DNA of 38,616 bases from an uncultured Bacteroidales bacterium (GTDB lineage Bacteria; Bacteroidota; Bacteroidia; Bacteroidales; FEN-979). Shown here in pieces: positions 27,657-38,000 of this stretch (position 1 is its first letter; each line of letters starts with the position of its first letter). The notes under the pieces are model-generated. The model was not told where the DNA came from, did no database searches, and worked only from the letters and a program-made list of their open reading frames with translations. The stretch is from contig CAIVAT010000114.1 of NCBI GenBank assembly GCA_903903985.1, positions 1-38,616 of the forward strand, in the 5' to 3' direction. The translations under genes were made by a program, and so were the position numbers.

Positions 27657-29501
27657 ATGCGGGGATCAATTGGTAAGGGTTTGTTATTGTTAAGCTTGAT
27701 TTTACTGCTATTTTCGCGCTGCGAATACAAGCCGGACATGGAGTTTGACAGGAACATCAAAAAGCCCGACAGTGCAATCATCGGAATGACACTTACCCCT
27801 TCAGATTCAGTATACACCTTTTATGAATCCGGATATCTGGCTTATGACCTCACTACCTTTGGCCTGCCGGTTTATTCATCCGTTTTCTTCCTTGGTGATG
27901 AAAAAATCAGGGAAAGCCAGGATACTACCGGAACCCTTTATTTCTCCTTCGAGTCGCATCCACCGGGGGAATATAAACTAACCATGGTCGTTACCACCGG
28001 ATCCAATTCGGGCAGCCTTGCCGACCTGCTTCATGCAGAAGGATATGTTTTTTCAAAGAACTGGAAGATCGTATTCATCAATGCAGAACCTCCGCAGCCT
28101 TGCGAGATTACCAGGATAAAGGATACCGCCGGAAGCGTTGAAATCAGATGGGAAAAATACAATGGCGTTGCCTTTAAAGAATATGAACTTTTTAAATCAT
28201 CCGATTTAAACGGAAATGTATGGGATGAAAGGCTAATCCAGACAATTACCGACCAAAACATAACGTCGGTATTTGATTCTACACATGTTGGCGGTATTGC
28301 ATATTACAAACTCCGGATCAGGAATGCAGGAGGATATGCAACCAGTTATTTATACGTGCATGAAACGAATAAAAGCGCCCTCCAAGCCACCTGGATCGGT
28401 GGAAATAAAGTAAAACTGACATGGAATCCCTGTATTTTCTACCGGAATTTCAAAAACTACATGATTACCGATGAAACCTTCGGCGGTAATGTGGTTTATT
28501 CAACGGATACCATTGGTATATCATCATTTATCTATGACCGGGGTGTATTTGGCGGCACCAATAAATTCGACATGAGCATTGAGGCAAAAACCTCTTCCTA
28601 TATTTATAACGACAACAATAATTCCACTGCCTCCGTGAATGTCGGACTTTCTTTCCCGGTTTTTAAATCATTTAATAACAACCAGGTTAACAATACGGTT
28701 TACCTGTTGAATAATGACTTTAAGCTGACTAAAATTAACGCCTCTACCGGGCAAGGATACGGAACCGTTTCACTAGCATATGGAACCGGATGGTGTTCGG
28801 TTTCACCGCTGGATGATCTCATTATCGCACCGGCATCAACCTCTTTTTCAGGGTACATCCGCATTGACCCTTCAAATTTCTTTAATCCTGAAACCGTGAC
28901 CATGCCAGGCTCGAGAGGACCATGTCCTGAGACCACCCTTTCTGCGTCCGGAACAGGGATGGCCCATGTTGAGATGCCGCAAACCGGGTACTCAATATAT
29001 GATTTCCAGAATAGAACGAATCTATTTAGCAAGACGACCAATGAATTGACCTGTGGAAAGATTTCTCCTGATGGCAATTATATTTTGACAGGATTCTCAC
29101 CGGGATCACAGGCAAATTGTTATAAAATCACAAACAATGATTTTGAAAGCATCTGGATTAACCCCTCAACACCCTGTGATTTCGTTTTAAATTCAAACAT
29201 GGCGGTTTTGATTAACAATCAGAGCCATTTAGTTGAATTGAGAGATCTCGGAACTTCTCAGGTGATACATTCGTTCAGCATTGGTCAGGATGATCAATAC
29301 CGGGATACCGACCCTTTTCACCCGCTGATGTTGTTCACCACCTATTCAGGAAGTATTGACCAATGCAAACTGAAGGTTTACAATTACATGACAGGAAAAA
29401 AGGTGTTCGAAATAACCTCCATGAATACCGGATGGGCTGCATTTGCCATTCAGGATTCAACCATATTTTCAGGAGCCGGTTTGGAAATCAACATACAATG
29501 A
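27657..29501 (+). CDS. Predicted lipoprotein with fibronectin-like and beta-propeller-like regions
   Basis: The 614-residue product opens with a lipoprotein-type signal (R-G-S-I-G-K...L-L-L-L-F-S-R-C, Cys 22); arginine at -1 is unusual, so lipidation is likely but not certain. Residues about 30-145 form a beta-rich N-terminal domain. Two fibronectin-III-like domains follow (about 150-235, with V-E-I-R-W-E-K-Y-N; and 238-345, with V-K-L-T-W-N-P). The rest (about 350-614) has repeated beta strands such as C-G-K-I-S-P-D-G-N-Y-I-L-T-G-F, resembling a WD40-like propeller. Function not recognised; the protein is probably at the outer membrane. Its stop overlaps the start of the next gene by 4 nt (ATGA), suggesting translational coupling with the beta-barrel protein. 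Confidence 0.8.
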   Translation: MRGSIGKGLLLLSLILLLFSRCEYKPDMEFDRNIKKPDSAIIGMTLTPSDSVYTFYESGYLAYDLTTFGLPVYSSVFFLGDEKIRESQDTTGTLYFSFESHPPGEYKLTMVVTTGSNSGSLADLLHAEGYVFSKNWKIVFINAEPPQPCEITRIKDTAGSVEIRWEKYNGVAFKEYELFKSSDLNGNVWDERLIQTITDQNITSVFDSTHVGGIAYYKLRIRNAGGYATSYLYVHETNKSALQATWIGGNKVKLTWNPCIFYRNFKNYMITDETFGGNVVYSTDTIGISSFIYDRGVFGGTNKFDMSIEAKTSSYIYNDNNNSTASVNVGLSFPVFKSFNNNQVNNTVYLLNNDFKLTKINASTGQGYGTVSLAYGTGWCSVSPLDDLIIAPASTSFSGYIRIDPSNFFNPETVTMPGSRGPCPETTLSASGTGMAHVEMPQTGYSIYDFQNRTNLFSKTTNELTCGKISPDGNYILTGFSPGSQANCYKITNNDFESIWINPSTPCDFVLNSNMAVLINNQSHLVELRDLGTSQVIHSFSIGQDDQYRDTDPFHPLMLFTTYSGSIDQCKLKVYNYMTGKKVFEITSMNTGWAAFAIQDSTIFSGAGLEINIQ

Positions 29502-30247
29502 GCATGGAAAAGCGTCTTGCTTTTATACTGGCAATCTTTCTGTTGCGGGGTTTCTTTTCCACAGTGGAAGCTCAATCACTTACCGCCGGATTAAACATCG
29601 GCATCGGGAGTTATTCAATGACGATGCTCAAGGAATTACAGGATGTCCGAATCCAATATATTGGATTGCCAGCAAAGGTGACAGACAATTTTCCCGTAAA
29701 CTGGACCAGCGGCGCCGAACTGGGGCTGTGTTTTCCGAAGTTTCCATCGCGCCTGACATGGTTTTTCCAATTTTCCTCCACCGGGGCAAGGATCAGTTCG
29801 GTCGATTATTCAGGTGAACTGAAACTGGACCTTATTACCAATTGCATGCAATTTGGAGTCGGGATGGAACAGGATGTGCTGCGATATCATTTCTTTTCCC
29901 TGTCAGTTTCCGGAAAATTCAGTTATCTGTTTTCTGAAGTAAAAACCCTCGATTACCTGCGCATCAATGACCATGTGGTATCAGAAGAAAACCGGTTCAC
30001 TTCAAGTGGTGCAGGGCTGGAACCAGGCATCATTGCCGGGTTCAACTTTTTGTTTTTCCGGATAGGCCTATACGGAGGGTACCTGTTCAGTTTTTCAGAA
30101 GGGCTTCATCTTCAAAAAAACCGCCAGGCTCGCCTGAAATTACCCACGGATGAAATCGTCCGGGTCGAATGGAATGGCTGGCGTACAGGTGTTAAAGTTG
30201 ATTTTCGACTTCCCCTGAAGAAAAAAGCAACAGAAAAGAAAGATTAA
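29498..30247 (+). CDS. Predicted outer-membrane beta-barrel protein (PorT-like size)
   Basis: The 249-residue product begins with a signal peptide (M-S-M-E-K-R-L-A-F-I-L-A-I-F-L-L-R-G-F-F-S-T-V-E-A-Q). It continues with alternating amphipathic strands (L-T-A-G-L-N-I-G-I-G, T-W-F-F-Q-F-S-S, F-R-I-G-L-Y-G-G-Y-L-F-S-F, G-V-K-V-D-F-R-L-P-L) typical of small Bacteroidota porin-like barrels. A charged tail (K-K-K-A-T-E-K-K-D) ends it. The start overlaps the lipoprotein stop (ATGA at 29498-29501); an upstream in-frame start at 29363 lies inside the lipoprotein gene and is rejected. The pair probably forms one unit at the outer membrane. Its stop overlaps the convergent dnaE stop. Confidence 0.8.
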   Translation: MSMEKRLAFILAIFLLRGFFSTVEAQSLTAGLNIGIGSYSMTMLKELQDVRIQYIGLPAKVTDNFPVNWTSGAELGLCFPKFPSRLTWFFQFSSTGARISSVDYSGELKLDLITNCMQFGVGMEQDVLRYHFFSLSVSGKFSYLFSEVKTLDYLRINDHVVSEENRFTSSGAGLEPGIIAGFNFLFFRIGLYGGYLFSFSEGLHLQKNRQARLKLPTDEIVRVEWNGWRTGVKVDFRLPLKKKATEKKD

Positions 30248-33200
30248 GTTCCGGAGTCACCAAAAACCCTGACATGAATTTCAGGAAGTTCGGCGATGAC
30301 ATGAATCATCTCTTTGGGGTTGACCCGGTACTTCCGTGATGGCAGATCGATGGTGATATTTTCTTCAGGATCGTGGATCCTGATGCGTAAATGACATTTC
30401 CCCTTTGAATGTTTGGCGGCTTCATGCAATTTATGGATCGTATCCACGGTAAGTTCATTCAGAATCAGTGTAAGGGAAAGCACCTTCGAGAATTTCTCCA
30501 TCACATCCGAAAGGAGAATCACCTGGTTGATCCGGATGGTCATCTGGTCAGGGCTGTCGAATCTTGATTCAATCCTGGTTTTCAGGAACACATACTGGCC
30601 CTCCTCCAGCATGTGTTTCCATTTCAGGTATTCCTCAGAGAACATGGTGAGGGAGATGAAGTTGAAATAGTCTTCGACAACAAAGGAACCATAAGGTTTG
30701 CCGGTTTTCCCCACTTTGTGGTGCGCTTCGATCACAATCCCGGCAAAGGTAACCTCTTTGCCCTTCAGTGGTTTCAGGTCCTGCTTCAGGTCTTCGATGG
30801 TTTTATTGCAAAACTGTGCCAGCTCAAACTGGTAATCATCCAGCGGATGCCCGCTCATATAGAACCCGGTAACATCCTTTTCAAATTTCAATTGTTCAAG
30901 TTTTGACCAGGGGCGGCACTCCGGGAGGGTGATTTCCTTAAAATGCACCTCTTCCGATTCTCCAAACAACGACTGTTGTATCGAGTCCTTCCGGGCATGA
31001 TAATCGGTTGCATGCCGGATGATCTTTTCAAGAAAGACAAGGTCATCACTGTTTTCCTGGAAAAAATACTGGGCACGGTGGGTGTTTTCAAAACAATCGA
31101 AGGCACCTGCCTTGGCAAGCGACTCCATGCATCTTTTATTGACCATGTGGGAGTTGATCCGGCGGGTCATGTCAAAAATACTGGAATACGGGCCATTCGC
31201 AATGCGTTCTTCAACAATACTTTTAACAGCGGCTTCTCCGACATTTTTAATCCCGGCCATCCCAAACCTGATCTCCCCCTTTTTATTTGCAACAAAAGCA
31301 CTGGAACTCTCGTTTACATCGGGGCCCAGAACAGGGATATGCAACCGTTTGCACTCATCCAGGAAGAGGGTGATTTCCTTCAGTTCATTCAGGTTCCGGC
31401 TGAGCACTGCCGCCATGAATTCGGCCGGATAATGTGCTTTCAGATAGGCCATTCGATACGCCAGGTATGCATAACATGCTGAATGTGATTTATTGAAAGC
31501 ATAATTGGCAAAAGCTTCCCAATCCTTCCATATCTTCGTGACCACCGCCAGGTCGTGCCCGTTTTGTTTGCATCCGTCGAAAAATTTTGGCCGCAGGTCA
31601 TTCATCATCGACTCGATCTTCTTGCCCATGGCTTTGCGCAAAGAATCAGCCTGGGCCCTTGTGAACCCGGCCAGTTCAACCGACAGCAACATCACCTGTT
31701 CCTGGTATACGGTAATGCCATAGGTATCCTTCAGGTACTTGTCCATCACAGGGATGTCGTAGGCTATTTTCTCCCTGCCATGCTTCCGCGCAATAAAACT
31801 GGGGATATAATCCATGGGTCCCGGCCGGTAGAGCGCATTCATGGCGATCAGGTCTTCGATTTTATTCGGCTTCAGGTCGCGCAGGTATTTTTTCATCCCA
31901 TCCGACTCGAACTGGAAGATGCCGGTCGTTTTCCCAAGGCTGAACAGTTCATAGGTTTTGGCATCGTCGAACGGAAGGTTTTCCGGATCAACTTCAATAC
32001 CGCGTGAATCGCGGATATTGTTCACTGCATCCTTGATAATGGAAAGGGTTTTCAGCCCCAGGAAATCCATCTTCAGCATTCCCACCTTTTCAATATAATC
32101 GCCATCAAACTGGGTAACCAGCAACTCAGATTCCTTTGAGTTGGTAACCGGGATATGTTCGGTGAGGTTATCGCGGCAGATGATGATCCCGCAGGCATGC
32201 ACGCCTGTCTGGCGAACCGATCCTTCAAGGCTTTCAGCGAACCGCATCGTTTCAGCGATGAGTTTGTTGGATGACGAACGGGCTGCCTTTAATTCCGGCA
32301 CTTCCTCATAGGCCGCTTTGAGTGTGACTCCGGTACGTGGCGGGATCAGCTTTGTAAGCCGGCTTACCTCATCAAGCGGTAGCCGCTGAACCCGTCCCAC
32401 ATCGCGGATAGCCCCTTTTGCAGCCATGGTGCCAAAGGTGATTACCTGGGCGACTTTATCCTGGCCATATTTATTTCTGACCCACATCAGTACACGGTCG
32501 CGGCCATCTTCATCAAAATCGATGTCGATATCAGGCATTGAAACACGGTCGGGATTGAGGAACCGTTCAAACAGTAAATCGAACTTCAGCGGGTCTACAT
32601 CCGTGATGCGTATGCAAAAAGCCACCACGGATCCGGCGGCAGAACCACGCCCCGGCCCGACAGAAACGCCCATCTCCCGGGCAGCATTTAAAAAATCCTG
32701 AACGATGAGGAAATAGCCGGGATATCCCATATGCTTAATGGTGGCAAGTTCGAAATCGATTCGTTCGGTAATCTCCGGGGTGATTTCAGGATAACGTTTC
32801 TTTGCACCTTCATAGGTGATGTGCCTGAGATATTCATCCGGGTCTGAAAATTCTTCAGGCAATGGAAAATCGGGCATGATCGGGTCCTTGTAGAGGCTGT
32901 ATGATTCAATTTTGCCAAGGACCTCAAGCGTATTCTCCAGTGCTTCAGGGATATCCTCGAAGAGTTTGTTCATCTCCTCTTTCGATTTGAACCATTCCTG
33001 GCCGGTATAACGCATCCTGTCGGGGTCATCCATGAACTTGCCTGTATTTACGCAGAGCAGGCGGTCGTGTGCCTCCGCATCGATTTCATTCAGGAAATGT
33101 ACATCATTGGTCGCCAACAGTTTGACCCGGTGTTTACGGGCCAGCCTGACAAGTTCCTCTCCCACAATCATTTGCCTTTTATAAACTTCACCGTCACGGG

Positions 33201-33750
33201 TTGGATCCGTTGCAGGATGGCGCATCAGTTCAAGATAGAAATCATCGCCAAACAACTCCTTGTATTCCAAAATAGCCTGTTCGGCCTTTGCCACATTGCC
33301 CGCCTCGATCGCCCTGGGGATCTCTCCTGCAAGACAAGCGGATGAGGCGATCAACCCCTCATGATATTGTTTTAGCAGTTCTTTGTCAATCCGTGGCTTG
33401 TAATAATGGCCTTGTGTCCAAGCAAAAGAGATCAATTTGAGCAAATTCTTATAGCCGGTTTCATTTTTTGCCAGTAAAATAAGGTGATCTCCTTTGCGGT
33501 CGATCATTTCCGTTTTTTCAAACCGGCTTCGGCGGGCCACATAGGTTTCGCACCCGAAAATCGGTTTGAAATCTTTCTGTTTCGCTGCCGCTGCAGCAAA
33601 TTCCATCATGCCGAATAAATTGCCATGGTCAGTCACAGCCACTCCCCTCATCCCGAGTGAAGCGGCTTTGTCAACCATCTCTTTGATGCGACAGGCCCCA
33701 TCAAGGATAGAATATTGTGTATGTAAGTGTAAATGAATAAAATCTACCAT
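30244..33750 (-). CDS. dnaE: DNA polymerase III alpha subunit
   Basis: The 1168-residue replicative polymerase is full length. The N-terminal PHP domain keeps the metal-site pattern (H-L-H-L-H-T-Q-Y-S, V-T-D-H-G-N, G-C-E-T-Y, S-A-C-L-A-G-E, T-N-D-V-H-F), which suggests it may retain PHP phosphoesterase or proofreading activity, unlike E. coli DnaE. The catalytic aspartates are in P-D-I-D-I-D-F (about 400) and K-M-D-F-L-G-L (about 560). A clamp-binding motif Q-Q-S-L-F lies near residue 930, followed by an OB fold (V-T-F-A-G-I-V-I-E-A) and a C-terminal domain. It is convergent with the beta-barrel gene (stops overlap) and divergent from the DUF2231 gene. The start M-V-D-F-I-H-L-H-L-H is the family norm. 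Confidence 0.97.
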   Translation of the reverse strand: MVDFIHLHLHTQYSILDGACRIKEMVDKAASLGMRGVAVTDHGNLFGMMEFAAAAAKQKDFKPIFGCETYVARRSRFEKTEMIDRKGDHLILLAKNETGYKNLLKLISFAWTQGHYYKPRIDKELLKQYHEGLIASSACLAGEIPRAIEAGNVAKAEQAILEYKELFGDDFYLELMRHPATDPTRDGEVYKRQMIVGEELVRLARKHRVKLLATNDVHFLNEIDAEAHDRLLCVNTGKFMDDPDRMRYTGQEWFKSKEEMNKLFEDIPEALENTLEVLGKIESYSLYKDPIMPDFPLPEEFSDPDEYLRHITYEGAKKRYPEITPEITERIDFELATIKHMGYPGYFLIVQDFLNAAREMGVSVGPGRGSAAGSVVAFCIRITDVDPLKFDLLFERFLNPDRVSMPDIDIDFDEDGRDRVLMWVRNKYGQDKVAQVITFGTMAAKGAIRDVGRVQRLPLDEVSRLTKLIPPRTGVTLKAAYEEVPELKAARSSSNKLIAETMRFAESLEGSVRQTGVHACGIIICRDNLTEHIPVTNSKESELLVTQFDGDYIEKVGMLKMDFLGLKTLSIIKDAVNNIRDSRGIEVDPENLPFDDAKTYELFSLGKTTGIFQFESDGMKKYLRDLKPNKIEDLIAMNALYRPGPMDYIPSFIARKHGREKIAYDIPVMDKYLKDTYGITVYQEQVMLLSVELAGFTRAQADSLRKAMGKKIESMMNDLRPKFFDGCKQNGHDLAVVTKIWKDWEAFANYAFNKSHSACYAYLAYRMAYLKAHYPAEFMAAVLSRNLNELKEITLFLDECKRLHIPVLGPDVNESSSAFVANKKGEIRFGMAGIKNVGEAAVKSIVEERIANGPYSSIFDMTRRINSHMVNKRCMESLAKAGAFDCFENTHRAQYFFQENSDDLVFLEKIIRHATDYHARKDSIQQSLFGESEEVHFKEITLPECRPWSKLEQLKFEKDVTGFYMSGHPLDDYQFELAQFCNKTIEDLKQDLKPLKGKEVTFAGIVIEAHHKVGKTGKPYGSFVVEDYFNFISLTMFSEEYLKWKHMLEEGQYVFLKTRIESRFDSPDQMTIRINQVILLSDVMEKFSKVLSLTLILNELTVDTIHKLHEAAKHSKGKCHLRIRIHDPEENITIDLPSRKYRVNPKEMIHVIAELPEIHVRVFGDSGT

Positions 33751-33821
33751 GGGAACCGGAAAATAAATCTGGATGAACGGGGTTGTAAAATTATTTTAAA
33801 ATCACGACCGAAATAAGGTTG

Positions 33822-33849
33822 TTGATAAATAACTTTTAATGTACTTTTG
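33822..33849 (+). promoter_or_regulatory. Bacteroidota-type promoter for the DUF2231 gene
   Basis: TTG at 33822-33824, then exactly 17 nt, then TACTTTTG at 33842-33849, a full match to the TAnnTTTG -7 consensus. The start codon at 33867 would leave a 5' leader of roughly a dozen bases. It lies in the divergent region upstream of dnaE. Confidence 0.65.
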
Positions 33850-33866
33850 TTAAAAAATACACAATC

Positions 33867-34295
33867 ATGCTCGATTCAAGTCATTTTCATCCAATGCTGG
33901 TGCATTTTCCGATCGCCATCATCACTGTCGGGTTTTTGTTCGATCTCGCCGCGGTTTTTGTAAAAAAGGAACCCTGTTTATCGAGGGCAGGCTACTGGCT
34001 GGAAATCATCGGCATGGCAGGCGCCATCTTTGCCTTTGGATCCGGTTATTTCTTCACAAGTCCAATGGAGGGTGAAGCAGGAATCATGCGGGACAGTCAT
34101 GAATTCTATGCCACCGTTACCCTGATTTCGATCATCATTGCCACCATTTTCAGGATCGTTATCAACTACCTGGGGAAGGAATCCACCCGGTTGAAATATC
34201 TGTCACTCGGGTTGTTTTTTCTGTCGTTTATCTTCGTATCCATAACCGGTTACCTCGGTGGGACGCTGGTGATTGAATATATGATCGGGCTTTAG
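33867..34295 (+). CDS. DUF2231-type small membrane protein
   Basis: The 142-residue product has four predicted transmembrane helices (about 13-31, 46-65, 80-100 and 108-132). It begins with the family motif H-F-H-P-M-L-V-H-F-P-I-A, whose histidines suggest a metal or heme site. It matches DUF2231 proteins of the inner membrane; function is unknown, with redox or cytochrome links proposed for relatives. It has its own consensus promoter. The next gene is a rubrerythrin 120 nt downstream on the same strand. Confidence 0.8.
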   Translation: MLDSSHFHPMLVHFPIAIITVGFLFDLAAVFVKKEPCLSRAGYWLEIIGMAGAIFAFGSGYFFTSPMEGEAGIMRDSHEFYATVTLISIIIATIFRIVINYLGKESTRLKYLSLGLFFLSFIFVSITGYLGGTLVIEYMIGL

Positions 34296-34309
34296 GACTT
34301 AACGCGTGT

Positions 34310-34338
34310 TGCCTGGCACATGGCATGTGTCCCGGGCA
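34310..34338 (+). terminator. Possible hairpin terminator after the DUF2231 gene
   Basis: An imperfect hairpin TGCCTGGCACATG / CATGTGTCCCGGGCA starts 15 nt after the DUF2231 stop. A T-rich stretch follows only about 30 nt later, so it is not a clean intrinsic terminator. Confidence 0.3.
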
Positions 34339-34415
34339 CGATTGGTTCCGAAGTGTTCATTGTCCCTTTTTATTGTTTTTTCAGAGATTATTAACCAACC
34401 TAAAAATTCTGTTTT

Positions 34416-35036
34416 ATGAAAAAAATAATGTTATTATGCCTGGTGTTCATATTCAGCGCCGTGCACCTGTTGATGGCCGCAGGAACCGATAAAACCATTG
34501 AAAACCTAAAGGCTGCTTTCAAGGGGGAGTCAACAGCCAGCGCCAAATATGCAGCATTTGCCCTGCAGGCGAAACAAGAAGGGTTGACCCAACTGGCTAC
34601 CATGTTTGAAGCAACATCGAAAGCGGAGCAAATTCACGCGGCCAACCATAAGGCGGTGATCGAAAAAATGGGACAAAAGGTTGATCCAGTCAAGCCGGAA
34701 TTCCAGACTAAAACCACGAAAGAGAACCTGGAAGATGCCATCAAAGGAGAATCATATGAAATGACCACGATGTATCCGGGATTCATTGCCACAGCAAAGG
34801 ATGAAGACGTTGCGGGTGCCATAAAATCATTTCGCTGGGCCATGGAGACCGAAAAAAAGCACCAGGTAATGTACCAGAATGCACTGAATGCACTGAATGC
34901 AAAAAAAACCGACAGCCTGCCAAAAGTTTACTGGGTATGCCCGAAATGCGGGAACACCTACGATCTAGCAAAACCGGAGGCTTCATGCTCATTCTGCAGC
35001 ACAAAGAGTGATAAATTCATTAAGTTTGGCAAATGA
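34416..35036 (+). CDS. Rubrerythrin with an N-terminal export signal
   Basis: The 206-residue product has a ferritin-like di-iron domain with the expected ligands: G-E-S (about 33), A-E-Q-I-H (about 71-75), G-E-S-Y-E (about 108-112) and T-E-K-K-H (about 143-147). A C-terminal rubredoxin-type centre follows (C-P-K-C-G...C-S-F-C). Family role: reduction of hydrogen peroxide in anaerobes with electrons through the Fe(Cys)4 centre. Unlike normal cytoplasmic rubrerythrins it begins with a signal peptide (M-K-K-I-M-L-L-C-L-V-F-I-F-S-A-V-H-L-L-M-A-A), cut near residue 22, so it is predicted periplasmic. It lies downstream of DUF2231. No -7 box was seen just upstream. Confidence 0.9.
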   Translation: MKKIMLLCLVFIFSAVHLLMAAGTDKTIENLKAAFKGESTASAKYAAFALQAKQEGLTQLATMFEATSKAEQIHAANHKAVIEKMGQKVDPVKPEFQTKTTKENLEDAIKGESYEMTTMYPGFIATAKDEDVAGAIKSFRWAMETEKKHQVMYQNALNALNAKKTDSLPKVYWVCPKCGNTYDLAKPEASCSFCSTKSDKFIKFGK

Positions 35037-35086
35037 TCTTTTAAAAAACAAGCGGATACGCGTGTAATCAGGTCATTTCTGAATTG

Positions 35087-38000
35087 TTAAAAAGAACGCA
35101 CGGCACGAACCCTGTTCGTGGTGCTTTTGCTGCTGCTCGTCTGGGCACCATTGGAAAAATTCTGGAGCCACGCAGTGTTGGCATCGTTCTCTGAAGAACT
35201 CCAATAAGTGCTCCCGACAAAACCGCCAATGGCAGTTTTATTAAGGTACATCCGGTTCAGTTCGTCTTTCGTTGGTAAGAACCAGTCATCGTATGTGTTC
35301 AAAACAAGATCGTCACAAATGCGGGCTGCTATGCCTGCCGTGCTGCAGCCTCGTAGTATAATGGAAGTATTGGGCCTTCCCATGCCGATGTCTGTGAAAG
35401 ACGCCCCAACAAGAGTACCGTAACAGCCCCATTGTGCTGCAGCACTTTGGTCGGTTGTTGCAGAAATTAATCCGTGCTGGTTTGTAGGGTCAATGAAAAA
35501 GACGATTCCACCTCCGTAATTAGCTCCAAGATAGACTAAAAGTTGATTTAATGTGGTCGATGCAGGATCCAAGCAAGTTGCATTGTACGACCATACATAT
35601 CGTGCATAATTAGCACCCACGGTAAGTCCAGTTTCTGTTTTTGAGGTGGCCGTGCCCATGTCCGTAGCAGAACCATAATCATCAATGGTGTTCCATTTAT
35701 AACCGGTGGCGCCGGATACCGCATTCCAGTGCCACACGATCTGCGTTCCCGAAGGAACGTGAGTACCTGAAACCGGTGGGGCTATTCCCGAAGTTGATTG
35801 TGTTAAGGAAGCTGAAATCGATTCTCCGCAAGTATTGTATGCCCAAACGTATCTTGTATATGAAATTCCACAGGAAAGGCTGGTTTCTGTTTTTGTCGTA
35901 CTGGTGCCCATGTCTGTCGCAGAGCCATAATCATCGGTGGTGTTCCATTTATAGCCTGTTGCGCCGGGCACCGTACTCCAGTTCCATTCGATCTGGGTAT
36001 ATGAGGAGACATTTGTGCCCGCCTCCGGTGAGGCAACAGTTCCCAGGGTAGATTGTGTTATGGAAGTTGGCATTGACATGCCACACGTATTATTTGCCCA
36101 AATATATCTTGTATAGGACGTCCCGCAGGACAAGCCGGTCTCGGTTTTTGTGACGGCCAGGCCCAGATCAATTGCCGTTTGAGAATCATCGGTGGTGTTC
36201 CATTTATACCCCGTTGCGTCAGAAACCGTATTCCAATTCCACACAATTTGGTTTACCGAGGGGATGTGCGTACCTTCTTCCGGAGCAGGCGGGGAGCCTG
36301 ACGTTGATTGCCATAACTGTGTTGGCGCTGATATTCCGCAAGTATTATACGCCCAAACGTATCTGAGATAGAAAGTTTCACATGACAGTCCGGTTTCTGT
36401 TTTTGTTGTGTTGGAGCCCATGTTCACAGCAGAACCCAGATCATCGGTTGTGTTCCATTTATAACCTATCGCGTCGGATACTGCAGCCCAGTTCCACTCA
36501 ATCCGGGTGGATAAGGGAACACACAGGCCCGGGTCCGGGGAGGCTTCAGTTTCCGAGGTCGATTCCGTTAAGGCGGTTGCCGGCGATATTCCGCAAATAT
36601 TATAGGCCCAAACGTATCGTGTATAGGAAGTCCCGCACGTCAGGCCTGCCTCGGTAAATCTGGTGTTCAACCCCATATCGATTGCCGAGATGGAATCATT
36701 GGTTGTATTCCATTTATACCCTGTTGCGCCAGGTACTGTATACCAGTTCCACATAATCTGGTTTCCTGAAGGAAAATGAGTGTCTGAGACCGGTGATGCA
36801 GGGGTACCGAAAGTTGATTGAGTCAAGGTGGTTTGCTGCGAAACTCCGCAATTACCATAGGCCCATACGAATCTTGTGTAGGAGGTTTCACAGGATAACC
36901 CTGTTTCAGTTTTGGTTGTGCTGGTGCCCATCTCCATGGCAGAAGCATAAACATTGATCGTGTTCCATTTATATCCTGTCGCACCGGTAACTGTATTCCA
37001 GTTCCATACAATCTGGTTTCCCGAGGCAACATGAACGCCTGAAACCGGGGGCGGGGTTATATCTAAAGTCGATTGTGTCAATACGGCTGATGGAGAATCC
37101 CCGCACGGTCCGATGGCCCAAACGTACCTTGTATAGGAGGTTCCACAGGACAACCCTGTTTCTGTATGTGTAGTGTCGGCATACATAGCAGTCATGAAGT
37201 TTGGGGTTGTGTTCCATTTGTACATCCATACACCGGATACTCTATGCCAGTTCCACACAATCTGGTTTAATGAAGGAACATGGGTGGCGCTGCCGGGAGG
37301 AGGAGGAGGAGATGGGTAAATAGTCATTACAATTGCATTTGAAATTGCCGGATTGCCTGTTATACAGGTTGCATTTGATATCAGCGAACAGGTGACGGTA
37401 TCATTGTTTTCAGGGAAGTATTGGAATGTGTTGAATTCGGATATACCAAAAACAGTGGAGTTTACTTTCCATTGGTATAAAGGAGATGAACCTCCGTTGG
37501 TAGGGGAAGCGGTGAATTCTATCGAATGTCCTCCGCAACAATGATTATCCGAGGCGAAAATCTCAACGCTCACCGGGAGGGCCGGCAAAGTTGCCTGAGT
37601 TAAGGCCACCGGAACAGAAAAACCACAGCCATTGTATGCCCATACAAAGCGTGTGTATTCCATGCCGCATGACAGTCCGGTTTCGGTTTTCGTTGTTGTG
37701 GTTCCCATATCAGCCGCCGTTGTCACATTATCGGCGGTGTTCCATTTATACCCGATGGCATCCGGCACAGTGTTCCAGTTCCAGGTTACGGAGGTTTGGG
37801 TAAAACCATGAATTCCGGAAGCCGGGGATGCAGGTGCACTGGCAGGGACAGTTTGTATTAAACTGACAGGTACAGAACTCCCGCACTCGTTATATGCCCA
37901 AACATATCTTGTATAGGTTATTCCGCAGGAAATGCCTGTTTCGGTGCGTGATGTGGTTATTCCCAAATCCAGGGCCGTTCCGTAACTCGTAGATGTATTC

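Noticed and set aside
29363..29497. Upstream start for the beta-barrel gene
   Set aside because: It lies within the lipoprotein coding region and would bury the signal peptide 45 residues inside the protein.
35087..35530. DUF1566 C-lectin-like tail as a diversity-generating retroelement target
   Set aside because: No reverse transcriptase, accessory gene or template repeat is visible in the window; the fold similarity alone is not enough.
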